Source: Bradyrhizobium manausense
Lineage (GTDB): Bacteria; Pseudomonadota; Alphaproteobacteria; Rhizobiales; Xanthobacteraceae
DNA: 64,000 nucleotides
Direction of reading: 5' to 3'
Assembly: GCF_018131105.1 (NCBI RefSeq)
Contig: NZ_JAFCJI010000002.1
Location: 62,001-126,000 of the forward strand
The translations under genes and the position numbers were made by a program. The first letter of the stretch is position 1; each line of letters starts with the position of its first letter. The notes under the pieces were generated by a model that saw only the letters and a program-made list of their open reading frames with translations, made no database searches and had not been told where the DNA came from. This document shows, piece after piece, positions 43,734-52,223 of the stretch.

Positions 43734-45019
43734 CCATGCAAGTCAGCAAGACTATCGGCGCAACTGACAAGATCGCGCTGGACGCACCGATCTTCGATCC
43801 CGTGGCGTTCCGCCTGAGCGACGAGCAGGCCGGCATCATCGCGCGTGCGCGGGAGATCGGCCAGAGCGTGTTCGCCGGCCGGGCGGCGACCTACGATCGC
43901 GAAGCCATCTTCCCGACCGAGAACTATCGCGACCTGCACCGCGTCGGCCTGCTCGGGATCGCCATCCCCAAGAAGCACGGAGGGCTCGGCGCAAACTACC
44001 AGACTTACGCCCTGGCAGCCGCCGAGATCGGCCGCTATTGCGGAGCCACCGCGCTCACCTGGAACATGCATGTCTGCTCGACCCTATGGTCGGGCCCGCT
44101 CGCCGACGATCTCGACATGGACGCTGAGACCCATGCCGATCACGAGCAACGGCGCGCGGTCCACTACAAGCGGATCATCGAGGATGGCGCGATCTACTCG
44201 CAGCCCTTCTCCGAGGGCGGCGCGGCCGCTGCAGGCGGCGTTGCATTCGGCACGGAGGCAAAACCCGTCAAGGGCGGCTGGATCGTCAACGGCAAGAAGA
44301 TCTTTGCATCGCTCTCCGGTCACGCTGATTACTACGGTGTGCTCTGCACCGAGATCGAGGAAGGCGAGAAGGCCTCCCGCCGCAACACCCTTTACCTCGC
44401 CATCTCCGCAAAATCGGAAGGCGTCTCGGTCGTCGGTGAATGGGATCCGCTCGGTATGCGTGGAACTGTCTCGCGCACGCTGTTGTTCAAAGACGTGTTC
44501 GTACCGGAGGATTCCGCGCTGATGCCGCGGGGCGTCTATTTCCAGGCGGCCATGCGCTGGCCGCACATGTTCCTGACGCTGTCGCCGACTTATATGGGCC
44601 TCGCGCAAGCCGCCTATGATTTTACATTGCGCTATCTTCGCGGCGAAGTGCCGGGCATGCCGCCGGTCAAGCGCCGGATGTACCCGACCAAACAGATCGC
44701 GGTCGCGCAGATGCAGATCAAACTGGAGCAGATCAAGGCAATCTGGTTCCAGGCTGTCACTGAGGCGCGCGCCAATCCAAGCAAGGAGCAAGTGCTACGC
44801 GCCTATGCCGCGCAATATTCGGTGATGGAGGGCGCCAATGAACTGGCGGCGCTTGCGATCCGTACCTGCGGGGGACAGGCCATGCTCCGCTCACTTCCCC
44901 TGGAACGGATCTATCGCGACAGCCGTTGCGGCTCGCTGATGCTGCCCTGGACAGCCGAGCTCTGCTTGGACCGGATCGGGCGCGAGGCGCTATACGAGGC
45001 CGGCGAAACGGACGACTGA
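43730..45019 (+). CDS. Acyl-CoA dehydrogenase family protein
   Basis: A 429-residue flavoprotein with the acyl-CoA dehydrogenase three-domain layout. LGIAIPKKHGGLGANYQTYALAAAEIGRYCG is in the N-terminal domain. The middle-domain FAD region includes YSQPFSEGGAAAAGGVAFGTEAKPVKGGWIVNGKKIFAS. The helical C-terminus contains RTCGGQAMLRSLPLERIYRDSRCGSLMLPW. In canonical members the catalytic base is a Glu in the last helices; I cannot place it with certainty. The substrate is presumably a pathway CoA thioester. The start overlaps the hydrolase stop (ATGA); the ligase follows after 2 bp. Confidence 0.87.
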   Translation: MTMQVSKTIGATDKIALDAPIFDPVAFRLSDEQAGIIARAREIGQSVFAGRAATYDREAIFPTENYRDLHRVGLLGIAIPKKHGGLGANYQTYALAAAEIGRYCGATALTWNMHVCSTLWSGPLADDLDMDAETHADHEQRRAVHYKRIIEDGAIYSQPFSEGGAAAAGGVAFGTEAKPVKGGWIVNGKKIFASLSGHADYYGVLCTEIEEGEKASRRNTLYLAISAKSEGVSVVGEWDPLGMRGTVSRTLLFKDVFVPEDSALMPRGVYFQAAMRWPHMFLTLSPTYMGLAQAAYDFTLRYLRGEVPGMPPVKRRMYPTKQIAVAQMQIKLEQIKAIWFQAVTEARANPSKEQVLRAYAAQYSVMEGANELAALAIRTCGGQAMLRSLPLERIYRDSRCGSLMLPWTAELCLDRIGREALYEAGETDD

Positions 45020-45021
45020 CC

Positions 45022-46548
45022 GTGGACCTTTGCAGTCTGATCGATCGCAACGCGGCGTTTGCGCCAGACAAGACAGCCATTGCCTTCGAAGGTGAGCGGC
45101 TGAGCTATGCCGCATTCGCCGACCGCATCGATCGGACCGCCACAGCCTTGAAGCAGGAATTCAGTGTCGGCCCTGGTGACCGCGTCGGGATTCTGAGCCT
45201 GAATCGGCCGGACTATCTGGTCCTGCTCTACGCCTGCGCGCGGCTCGGCGCGATGCTGGTGCCGCTGAATTGGCGGTTGGCGGTCGCCGAGCAGCTCTTC
45301 ATTCTCACCGATGCTGGCACCAAGGTATTGGTGCTCGAGCAGGCATTTGAGGGCCTTCTCTCCGAACTTACGCGGGGAATCGCCGTCATTGGCCTGGATT
45401 TCGCGCCTCTGCACGGCAGGACTTTCGAAAGCCTGCTGGCGCACGACGGAAGCAGCGGACCCAACCAACACACCGATCTCTCCTGCCCGCTGCTGATCGT
45501 CTACACGTCAGGCACGACGGGACGACCGAAGGGCGCGGTGCTGCGCCAGGAGGCGCTGTTCTGGAACGGCGTCATGAGCCAGCACATGCACAACATGACG
45601 TCCGACGATCATGTGCTGACGGTGCTGCCCTTCTTCCACGTCGGCGGGCTCAACATCCAGACCACGGCAGCGCTCCAGCTCGGCGCAACCGTCACGATTC
45701 ACGCCCGCTTCGCGCCTGATATGGCGCTAGCCGCCATCGAACGGGACCGGCCTACCTTGACGGTCCTGGTGCCGGCGATCATCCAGGCCGTGAGCGAGCA
45801 CCCAGCTTGGGCCACGACCGATCTCTCGTCGCTGAAAGCCGTCGCCACCGGCTCGACCATCGTACCGCCCCACCTGATCGATCGTTTCGTCGCGCGCGGC
45901 GTACCGGTGCTGCAGGTCTATGGCTCGACGGAAACCTGCCCGATCGCCATCTACACCCGCCTCGGCGCCGACCTATCACGCACGGGATCGACCGGACTTG
46001 CCGGTCTGTGCTGCGAAGCGAAGGTGATCGATCAGGCTGGCAACGAGGTGCCGGCGGCCACACCCGGCGAGATTGCAGTACGCGGGCCCAACGTCTTCTT
46101 CGAATATTGGGGCGATCCGGACGCAACGCGCGACACGCTGCACGACGGCTGGTATCGCACCGGTGATATCGGCCTGTGCGACGCCGATGGCTATTTCTGG
46201 GTCCGTGACCGCAAGAAGAATATGATCATTTCCGGCGGCGAGAACGTCTATCCAGCCGAGGTCGAGCGTGTCCTGCTCGAACATCCTGACGTCAGTGAAT
46301 GTGCCGTGATCGGGAGACCGGACCCGCGCTGGGACGAGGTCCCTATCGCTTACGTCATCCGGCGATCCGGCTGCCGGCTCGAGGCGGACGAGCTGCGAGC
46401 GCACGTTCAGGCGCAACTCGCCCGCTATAAGGTTCCACGCGACATCGTCTTCGTTGCCGACCTGCCGCGCACAGCGCTAGGCAAGGTCCAGCATTTCCTG
46501 CTGAAGCAGCTTGATACGCAGTCGCGCGCGCAAGGAGAAGCATCTTGA
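45022..46548 (+). CDS. Acyl-CoA synthetase (AMP-forming)
   Basis: A 508-residue ANL ligase: YTSGTTGRPKG at 161-171, VYGSTETCPIAIY mid-protein, the hinge YRTGDIGLCDADGYFWVRDRKKNMI, and the catalytic Lys in LPRTALGKVQHFLLK. It activates a carboxylic acid to its CoA ester. Within this operon it may handle a ring-cleavage product or a second aromatic acid. The start is GTG 45022, two bases after the preceding stop; the upstream open frame inside the dehydrogenase gene is not used. The stop overlaps the next start (TTGA). Confidence 0.88.
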   Translation: MDLCSLIDRNAAFAPDKTAIAFEGERLSYAAFADRIDRTATALKQEFSVGPGDRVGILSLNRPDYLVLLYACARLGAMLVPLNWRLAVAEQLFILTDAGTKVLVLEQAFEGLLSELTRGIAVIGLDFAPLHGRTFESLLAHDGSSGPNQHTDLSCPLLIVYTSGTTGRPKGAVLRQEALFWNGVMSQHMHNMTSDDHVLTVLPFFHVGGLNIQTTAALQLGATVTIHARFAPDMALAAIERDRPTLTVLVPAIIQAVSEHPAWATTDLSSLKAVATGSTIVPPHLIDRFVARGVPVLQVYGSTETCPIAIYTRLGADLSRTGSTGLAGLCCEAKVIDQAGNEVPAATPGEIAVRGPNVFFEYWGDPDATRDTLHDGWYRTGDIGLCDADGYFWVRDRKKNMIISGGENVYPAEVERVLLEHPDVSECAVIGRPDPRWDEVPIAYVIRRSGCRLEADELRAHVQAQLARYKVPRDIVFVADLPRTALGKVQHFLLKQLDTQSRAQGEAS

Positions 46549-47633
46549 GGATTGCGGTTCTGGGTGGGGGAAACGGCTCTTTCGCCGCCGCAGGCGATTT
46601 TGCGCTGTCGGGGCATGAAGTCCGGCTCTGGCGCCGTGACGCGGATCAGGTCGAAGCACACCGCGCTGCCGGCTCTCGCATCCTTGTAAAGGATCACAAT
46701 GGCCGCCACGACGTGAGGCTGGCGCTGATCACCACCGAAATCGCCGAAGCTGTCAGCGACGTCGAGCTGATCGTGTGCCCTGCCCCTGCCTTCGCGCAAC
46801 AAGACATCGCGCGTTTGCTTGCTCCGCACCTGCGCGATGGCCAGGTCGTGTTTCTGCCGCCGGCGACGTTCGGCTCGATGATCTTTGCCCAGGCCGCGCG
46901 CGACGCCGGCAATCGCGCAAGGGCCAGCTTCGCTGAGACTGGCACGCTCCCGTGGCTTACCCGCAAACACGGCCCATTTGAAGCTGCGATCACCATCCGC
47001 GCCAAACGGCTGCCGGTCGGCGTTTTTCCGCTCGATCAGGCACCACACGCGCTTGACGTGATTGGACGTGCTTTTCCTGACGTGATCGAGCCATGCGGCG
47101 ACGCATTGTCCGGCGCGTTGATGAATGCAGGCTGCATCATTCATCCACCGCTGATCGTGATGAACGCGGGACCGATTGAGCATTTCGAGCGATGGGACAT
47201 CCACAAGGAAGGAACGCAGCTCGCGATCCGGCAGGTGACTGACGCCCTCGATGGAGAGCGGATCGCCGTGCGCGAGGCGCTCGGATATGGCGCGCCGCAT
47301 TTTCCGCTCGCTCATCACTACGCCAGGGAAGGCGAGATCTGGATGTACGGCCGCGGTTCGCACGATCGCCTGACTGATTCCGGCGACTGGCGCGAGCGGA
47401 TCGTCCTGACCGAGCACCGCTACATGCGCGAGGATTTGCGGCTTGGGCTGTCGCTGCTGGTGTCTGTGGCTGAGCTAGCGGGGGTCGCCGCGCCGCTCGC
47501 CAAGGCTTTCCTGGCCATAGGCGGCGCAATCTGCGGCGAAGATTTTGTTCAAGGCGGCCGAACATTGGCGACGCTGGGACTTGGCAAGCTTCACAAGACC
47601 GAGTTGCAGACGCTGCTTCGCGAGGGATTCTGA
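46545..47633 (+). CDS. NAD/NADP octopine/nopaline dehydrogenase family protein
   Basis: A 362-residue oxidoreductase with an N-terminal Rossmann motif GGGNGSFAAAGDFALSGHEV (7-26) and a helical C-terminal domain of the opine dehydrogenase type (NAGCIIHPPLIVMNAGPIEHF, with a conserved His). Opine dehydrogenases reductively join amino acids and 2-oxo acids, or reverse this. A role in an aromatic or amino-acid degradation operon is unusual. It starts at a TTG with AAGGAG upstream, overlapping the ligase stop by 4 bp. The substrate is unknown. Confidence 0.82.
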   Translation: MRIAVLGGGNGSFAAAGDFALSGHEVRLWRRDADQVEAHRAAGSRILVKDHNGRHDVRLALITTEIAEAVSDVELIVCPAPAFAQQDIARLLAPHLRDGQVVFLPPATFGSMIFAQAARDAGNRARASFAETGTLPWLTRKHGPFEAAITIRAKRLPVGVFPLDQAPHALDVIGRAFPDVIEPCGDALSGALMNAGCIIHPPLIVMNAGPIEHFERWDIHKEGTQLAIRQVTDALDGERIAVREALGYGAPHFPLAHHYAREGEIWMYGRGSHDRLTDSGDWRERIVLTEHRYMREDLRLGLSLLVSVAELAGVAAPLAKAFLAIGGAICGEDFVQGGRTLATLGLGKLHKTELQTLLREGF

Positions 47634-47636
47634 TCA

Positions 47637-48629
47637 ATGGGCAGCCGCGCCAAAATTGCATGTCTCGGGGCCGGTCGCATGGGCCGCGGCATCGCCGTTG
47701 CGTTTGCCTATGCGGGCCATACGGTCACGATGATCGACATCAAAGCCCGCTCGGCGGAAGATTTCGCCGGGCTGGAAGCGGACGCGCTCGGCGAAGTCAG
47801 AAAGACCTTTGCCAGCCTCTCGAAGCTGGGGCTGCTGAACGAAACCGACGTTGATCCGCTTATCGCGCGGGTTTCCGTGGTGCCAGCAAGCCAAAGCGGC
47901 ACCTCGCTGTCCGAGACCGGAATCGTATTCGAGGGCGTCCCTGAGGTCGTCGAGCTCAAACGCGAGGTGCTGGGGGCCGCTTCAAGACAGGTTGGCCCGG
48001 GGACGATCATTGCATCCACGACATCGACCATCCTCGTCGACGATCTCTCCGGTGCGATCGAAAATCCCAGCCGCTTTCTCAATGTGCACTGGCTCAATCC
48101 GGCTTATCTAATTCCATTGGTGGAAGTGTCGCCCGGCAAAGCCACCAATCCCGCCATCATCGACGAGGTCAAGGCGCTACTCGAGGGTATCGGCAAAGTG
48201 CCCGTGGTTTGCGCGGCAACGCCCGGCTTCATCGTTCCGCGCATCCAGGCGCTCGCAATGAACGAAGCCGCGCGCATGGTCGAGGAAGGCGTCGCCAGCC
48301 CGGAGGAAATCGACAAGGCGATCCGCTACGGCTTCGGGTTCCGCTATGCCGTGCTGGGGTTGCTCGAGTTCATCGATTGGGGCGGCGGGGACATTCTCTA
48401 CTACGCCAGCCGGTATCTCGAAGGTGCGCTCGGCAGCGACCGCTATCGCGCGCCGGACGTTATCTCACACAACATGCACGAAGGCCGAATTGGCCTGCGC
48501 ACGGGCGCAGGCTTTCTCGATTATTCAGGCATGGACGTTGACGCCTATCGCGTAAAGCGCCTTCAGGCCATGGTCGACCTGCTTCGGCACTTCGACCTCG
48601 CGCGGCCGCCGGTGCTCGACCGCAACTAA
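47637..48629 (+). CDS. 3-hydroxyacyl-CoA dehydrogenase family protein
   Basis: A 330-residue NAD-dependent dehydrogenase: Rossmann motif CLGAGRMGRGIAVAFAYAGH (9-28), VFEGVPEVVELKREV, catalytic His in NVHWLNPAYLIPLVEV, and the C-terminal helical domain (PGFIVPRIQALAMNEAARMVEEG). It would oxidise a 3-hydroxyacyl-CoA from the pathway. It is last of the five-gene operon. Its stop overlaps the stop of the convergent NicX-like gene by 4 bp, with no room for a terminator. Confidence 0.87.
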   Translation: MGSRAKIACLGAGRMGRGIAVAFAYAGHTVTMIDIKARSAEDFAGLEADALGEVRKTFASLSKLGLLNETDVDPLIARVSVVPASQSGTSLSETGIVFEGVPEVVELKREVLGAASRQVGPGTIIASTTSTILVDDLSGAIENPSRFLNVHWLNPAYLIPLVEVSPGKATNPAIIDEVKALLEGIGKVPVVCAATPGFIVPRIQALAMNEAARMVEEGVASPEEIDKAIRYGFGFRYAVLGLLEFIDWGGGDILYYASRYLEGALGSDRYRAPDVISHNMHEGRIGLRTGAGFLDYSGMDVDAYRVKRLQAMVDLLRHFDLARPPVLDRN

Positions 48630-49672
48630 CCGAAGACATCCTGGAGCACACCGTCTCGAATCACCGCGACGCCGTCAAGTTCGATGGTTGTCCCCATCAT
48701 CGGCAGATCGAAATGACCCGCGGTGTAACGCCCAGCGAATTCATTGGCCCCGGTCGAGAACAGGAAGTTTCCGGAGACGGCACGGATTTCAGTGCCGTTG
48801 GTGTCGCGCTGGTCGTACATCGACAACGCCTCATAGCGCGCGCCCGGATTCATGCCAAAGCCGACATGTGACACGGCATAGGCCTCCCGATCGCCCCAGG
48901 CGGCGAGATAGGCGCGCATCATCGCGGCATCCGTGCCCTCACCTTCGAGCTCGACAACATAATCGTTCTTCAAGGTCATCCTCACCGGCGAGGTCAGATA
49001 GCGCTTGAAGGTAAGATTGATATCGCCGGGCGCCATCACCAGCGTGCCGTTGATCGTCCCGCTCTTGGGAAAGCTGACGACGATGCCGCCCGGCCAATGC
49101 GCCAGCGTTCCAGGCCTGTCGGTCCAACCCCACACGCCGACCGTGGACGCACCGACCATGTCCACATCGAGCGCTGTACCGGCTTTCGAGGTGACCCGCA
49201 TCCGCTTCGTCCCGCGCAGCATCTTCGCGGCTGCGCGAACGCGCTTTTCGAGCGCGGGGTCCGGCACCATCCGCTCCAACGCCTCTGGATGCTCGTTGGA
49301 GATCACCAGGATGCGCGCGCCGGCCTTTAGAATCTCGGGCGTCTCCGCCGCGTGCATCAAACCCTCGATGGTGCAATCCACCACAAAACCAGCCTGTTGA
49401 AGCGCCGTGATGACCGGGCCAAGCTTCTGGATCGCCTCGCTCGCTCCCGTCGAACGAACCGGAACGATATTCCGGTTCCGCGGCGTCGGCATCACCACGT
49501 GAAACGGCCGCGCGCCCATGCGCAGCAGCGCGAGTTCCGCCAGATGCACGTTCAGCGCACGCGACTGAGTTTCCGAGAGGATCGCCGCGGTATCGCCCGG
49601 CTTGACGGCGCAACGCTCAAAGATCTCGCAAAACGCGTCGATCCATTTTGCCTCGATGCGATCAGCCAGCAT
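48626..49672 (-). CDS. NicX-like (2,5-dihydroxypyridine 5,6-dioxygenase / M29-like) protein
   Basis: A 348-residue protein that I match, from memory of NicX, to the 2,5-dihydroxypyridine 5,6-dioxygenase family, a relative of M29 aminopeptidases. Shared landmarks are ARILVISNEHPEALERMVPD, a SKAGT segment, GTLAHWPGG, and AVSGNFLFSTGAN. The family's Fe ligands would be His269 (SHVGFG), His320 and Asp322 (GHFDLP), all present. NicX opens a hydroxylated pyridine ring. Whether the substrate here is a pyridine or another compound is open. It is the last gene of a leftward operon with an ABC transporter. Confidence 0.78.
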   Translation of the reverse strand: MLADRIEAKWIDAFCEIFERCAVKPGDTAAILSETQSRALNVHLAELALLRMGARPFHVVMPTPRNRNIVPVRSTGASEAIQKLGPVITALQQAGFVVDCTIEGLMHAAETPEILKAGARILVISNEHPEALERMVPDPALEKRVRAAAKMLRGTKRMRVTSKAGTALDVDMVGASTVGVWGWTDRPGTLAHWPGGIVVSFPKSGTINGTLVMAPGDINLTFKRYLTSPVRMTLKNDYVVELEGEGTDAAMMRAYLAAWGDREAYAVSHVGFGMNPGARYEALSMYDQRDTNGTEIRAVSGNFLFSTGANEFAGRYTAGHFDLPMMGTTIELDGVAVIRDGVLQDVFG

Positions 49673-49709
49673 GATTCACTCCCGGTCTCCTGGTTTCCTG
49701 TCAATCAGA

Positions 49710-50477
49710 TCACGCCTCGGGGAAGCCCCGTAAGAGGTATGATCGCACGGCGCCCAACAAGCCGTTAAGGACCAATCCCAGCAGCGAGATCGTGATGAGC
49801 GGCACGAACATGTCGACCGCCTGGAAAGTGCGGGCCGCTGTCACGAGAACGTGGCCAAGGCCGTCCGTCGACGTGATCATCTCGGCCAGAAACACCACGA
49901 TGCAGGAAATGACAAGGCCGATCCGACAGCCGGTCAGGATCGACGGCATTGCCGCCGGCAGCACCACCTTGAACAGGATTTCGTAGCGCGGCGTTCCCGC
50001 CGCCATGGCCGACCAAATCAGCTTTTGCTCGACGGTCGAAGCTCCGTAGTAGGTCGACAGCAGAATGGGAAAGAGCGCGTCGGCAGTCACCAGAGTGATC
50101 TTCGATCCGTGGCCGAAGCCAAGCAACAGCAACAGCGCCGGATAGAGCGCGACTTTCGGCAATGGCGCCAGCACGCGCACGATCGGTCGAACAATGGCGT
50201 TGATTGTTGGACTGGCGGCCGCCGCAATGCCGATACTGACGCCGAGGACAACTGCAATTGTGAAGCCCGCGAATAGCCGGATCAAGGTCGCTGCGATTTC
50301 CTCCTGGAATGTCCAAGTCACGAGCTGCTGGAGCAGCCGGCTGAAGACGACACCCGGCGGCGGCAGCAAAACCGCGGGCGCGACACCGAATGACACCAGG
50401 CCTTGCCACAGTGCAATCACCAGCACGATTGGCGCGAGCCCGAAGATGACATTGGCTGGGAGAAAGCGTGACATCAT
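49710..50477 (-). CDS. ABC transporter permease, nitrate/sulfonate/taurine type (second)
   Basis: A 255-residue membrane protein with about six hydrophobic segments and the BPD_transp_1 EAA-type loop (AAGTPRYEILFKVVLPAAMPSILTGCRIG). It resembles SsuC/TauC permeases. Its ATG overlaps the upstream permease stop by 4 bp. Together with the neighbouring permease, ATPase and receptor it forms one importer. Confidence 0.88.
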   Translation of the reverse strand: MMSRFLPANVIFGLAPIVLVIALWQGLVSFGVAPAVLLPPPGVVFSRLLQQLVTWTFQEEIAATLIRLFAGFTIAVVLGVSIGIAAAASPTINAIVRPIVRVLAPLPKVALYPALLLLLGFGHGSKITLVTADALFPILLSTYYGASTVEQKLIWSAMAAGTPRYEILFKVVLPAAMPSILTGCRIGLVISCIVVFLAEMITSTDGLGHVLVTAARTFQAVDMFVPLITISLLGLVLNGLLGAVRSYLLRGFPEA

Positions 50478-51259
50478 GAAAAGCTCAGTGGCATGTCGAA
50501 CTGAGGCTCAGACCAACGCACCAGTCTTGCACGAACACGCTCGAAGATCGCATCGATACTGATGCCCATCGCACCGACGATGATGATCATCGCATAAACC
50601 GTGTCGTATTGACCCATGTCGAGCGCATTGAACAGGATGTTCCCGGCTCCCGATTGCCGCGCGATCATCTCGCTCGTGATCATCGTGATCAGCGCCAGCA
50701 CCAGGCCGGTGCGGCACCCCGTCAGAATTTCCGGCAGCGCCGCCGGCAACACAATCCGGATCAGGCGCTGGAAGGGCGAAAGCCCCATTGCCGCGCCCGA
50801 CCACAGCATCTTTTCCTCAACGGCTTTGGCTCCTTGAAAGCTATGAAAGATGACAGGCAGACTGACGCCGAGAAAGATCACCAGGGTCTTGGTGATGTCG
50901 CCGACGCCGAGCCACAGCATGATGATGGGCATCAGCGCCGCTTTTGGTACCGGATAAATCACCATCAGCAATGGATTGAAGAAAGCGGCGACCGCTCGGC
51001 TGCGACCCATCAAGAGGCCAAGCGGAATCGAGACCGATACCGCTACGCCAAACCCGATCGCCATGCGGCGTAGCGAGGCCAGGATATTGATCAGAGATTC
51101 CTTGTCGCCGAGAATATCCGGAATCGCGCGGATCGCTTCGATCGCCGTCGGAAAGCTGTCGCTCTTCAGCGCAAATGACGCAACCTGCCAAACCATCAGC
51201 AATCCGATACACGCCAACACCGGCGCAGCGCGTTTTACCAGGGCAGCCGGTGAGATCAT
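50474..51259 (-). CDS. ABC transporter permease, nitrate/sulfonate/taurine type (first)
   Basis: A 261-residue permease with about six membrane spans and the EAA-like loop AAMGLSPFQRLIRIVLPAALPEILTGCRTG. It overlaps both neighbours by 4 bp (ATGA), so expression is tightly coupled to the ATPase and the second permease. Two different permeases of the SsuC class suggest a heterodimeric channel. Confidence 0.88.
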   Translation of the reverse strand: MISPAALVKRAAPVLACIGLLMVWQVASFALKSDSFPTAIEAIRAIPDILGDKESLINILASLRRMAIGFGVAVSVSIPLGLLMGRSRAVAAFFNPLLMVIYPVPKAALMPIIMLWLGVGDITKTLVIFLGVSLPVIFHSFQGAKAVEEKMLWSGAAMGLSPFQRLIRIVLPAALPEILTGCRTGLVLALITMITSEMIARQSGAGNILFNALDMGQYDTVYAMIIIVGAMGISIDAIFERVRARLVRWSEPQFDMPLSFS

Positions 51260-52101
51260 AAGGGCGATCCGGCTTCGTCGCTTTCGTCGAACATGCGCTC
51301 GATGTCGACGACATATTTCTGGTAGCGCGGATCGAGCAACAGCTCGTTGCGGCGCCGCGGCCGCGGCAGATCGATATCGATGACCTCCCGAATGCGGCCG
51401 GGCGACTTCGACATCATTACGACCTTGTCCGAGAGAAAGACGGCTTCGTCGACCGAGTGAGTGACGAACAACACCGTCTTGCGATCGCGTTCCCAGATAT
51501 TCAGGAGATCGTTCTGGAGACGCGTGCGGGTATGAGCGTCGAGCGCCCCGAACGGCTCGTCCATCAACAGGACTTCAGGATGGTAGGCAAGGGTCCGAGC
51601 CAGCGCGACGCGCTGCTTCATGCCGCCCGACAGTTCCTTCGGATAGAAATTCTCATAGCCCTTGAGCCCGACCATCTCGATCAGCGCGCGGCTCTGTGCT
51701 TCTGCCTCTGCGGCTCGCACACCTTGCTGACGCGGGCCATACATCACATTGCCCAGCACGGTCTTCCACGGAAACAGCGCGAACTCCTGGAACACCGGCC
51801 CGCGATCTGGACCCGGGCCTGTGATCGCCCGCCCCTTCATCCTTGCCGCACCGCTGGTTGGCCTGACAAAGCCACCGACGATATAAAGCAGCGTCGACTT
51901 GCCGCAGCCAGACGGACCGAGAATGGAGACGAACGCCCGCTCCTCGATCATCAGGGAAATATCCGATAGAGCCAAATGATCCTTGCGCGCCGAGGTCTGG
52001 AAGACCTGCGAGACGCTGTCGATCTCGATGATCGCAGAAGCCGGCTCTTGTGACTTCACCGGTTTCACCCATTCGCTCGATCTCGAAGGCACTACCTTCA
52101 T
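51256..52101 (-). CDS. ABC transporter ATP-binding protein, nitrate/sulfonate/taurine type
   Basis: A 281-residue SsuB/TauB-like ATPase: Walker A GPSGCGKSTLL, Q-loop QEFALFPWKTVLGNV, signature LSGGMKQRVALARTLA, Walker B VLLMDEPFGALDAHT, and H-loop FVTHSVDEAVFLSDKV. It powers the two permeases. The start is ATG 52101 or GTG 52122. A 122-bp gap separates it from the dehydratase gene upstream on the same strand. Confidence 0.9.
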   Translation of the reverse strand: MKVVPSRSSEWVKPVKSQEPASAIIEIDSVSQVFQTSARKDHLALSDISLMIEERAFVSILGPSGCGKSTLLYIVGGFVRPTSGAARMKGRAITGPGPDRGPVFQEFALFPWKTVLGNVMYGPRQQGVRAAEAEAQSRALIEMVGLKGYENFYPKELSGGMKQRVALARTLAYHPEVLLMDEPFGALDAHTRTRLQNDLLNIWERDRKTVLFVTHSVDEAVFLSDKVVMMSKSPGRIREVIDIDLPRPRRRNELLLDPRYQKYVVDIERMFDESDEAGSPL

Positions 52102-52223
52102 CCCGTCTCTCGCTTCACTCACACGCGAACGTCAAGCAACCCATCCGCTGAGCGACCTCCATCGGCGGCGCCAGCTTAGCAAGAACCTGCCAGAAGGTCG
52201 CTGTTCTGCACGCGCGCGAGTTA

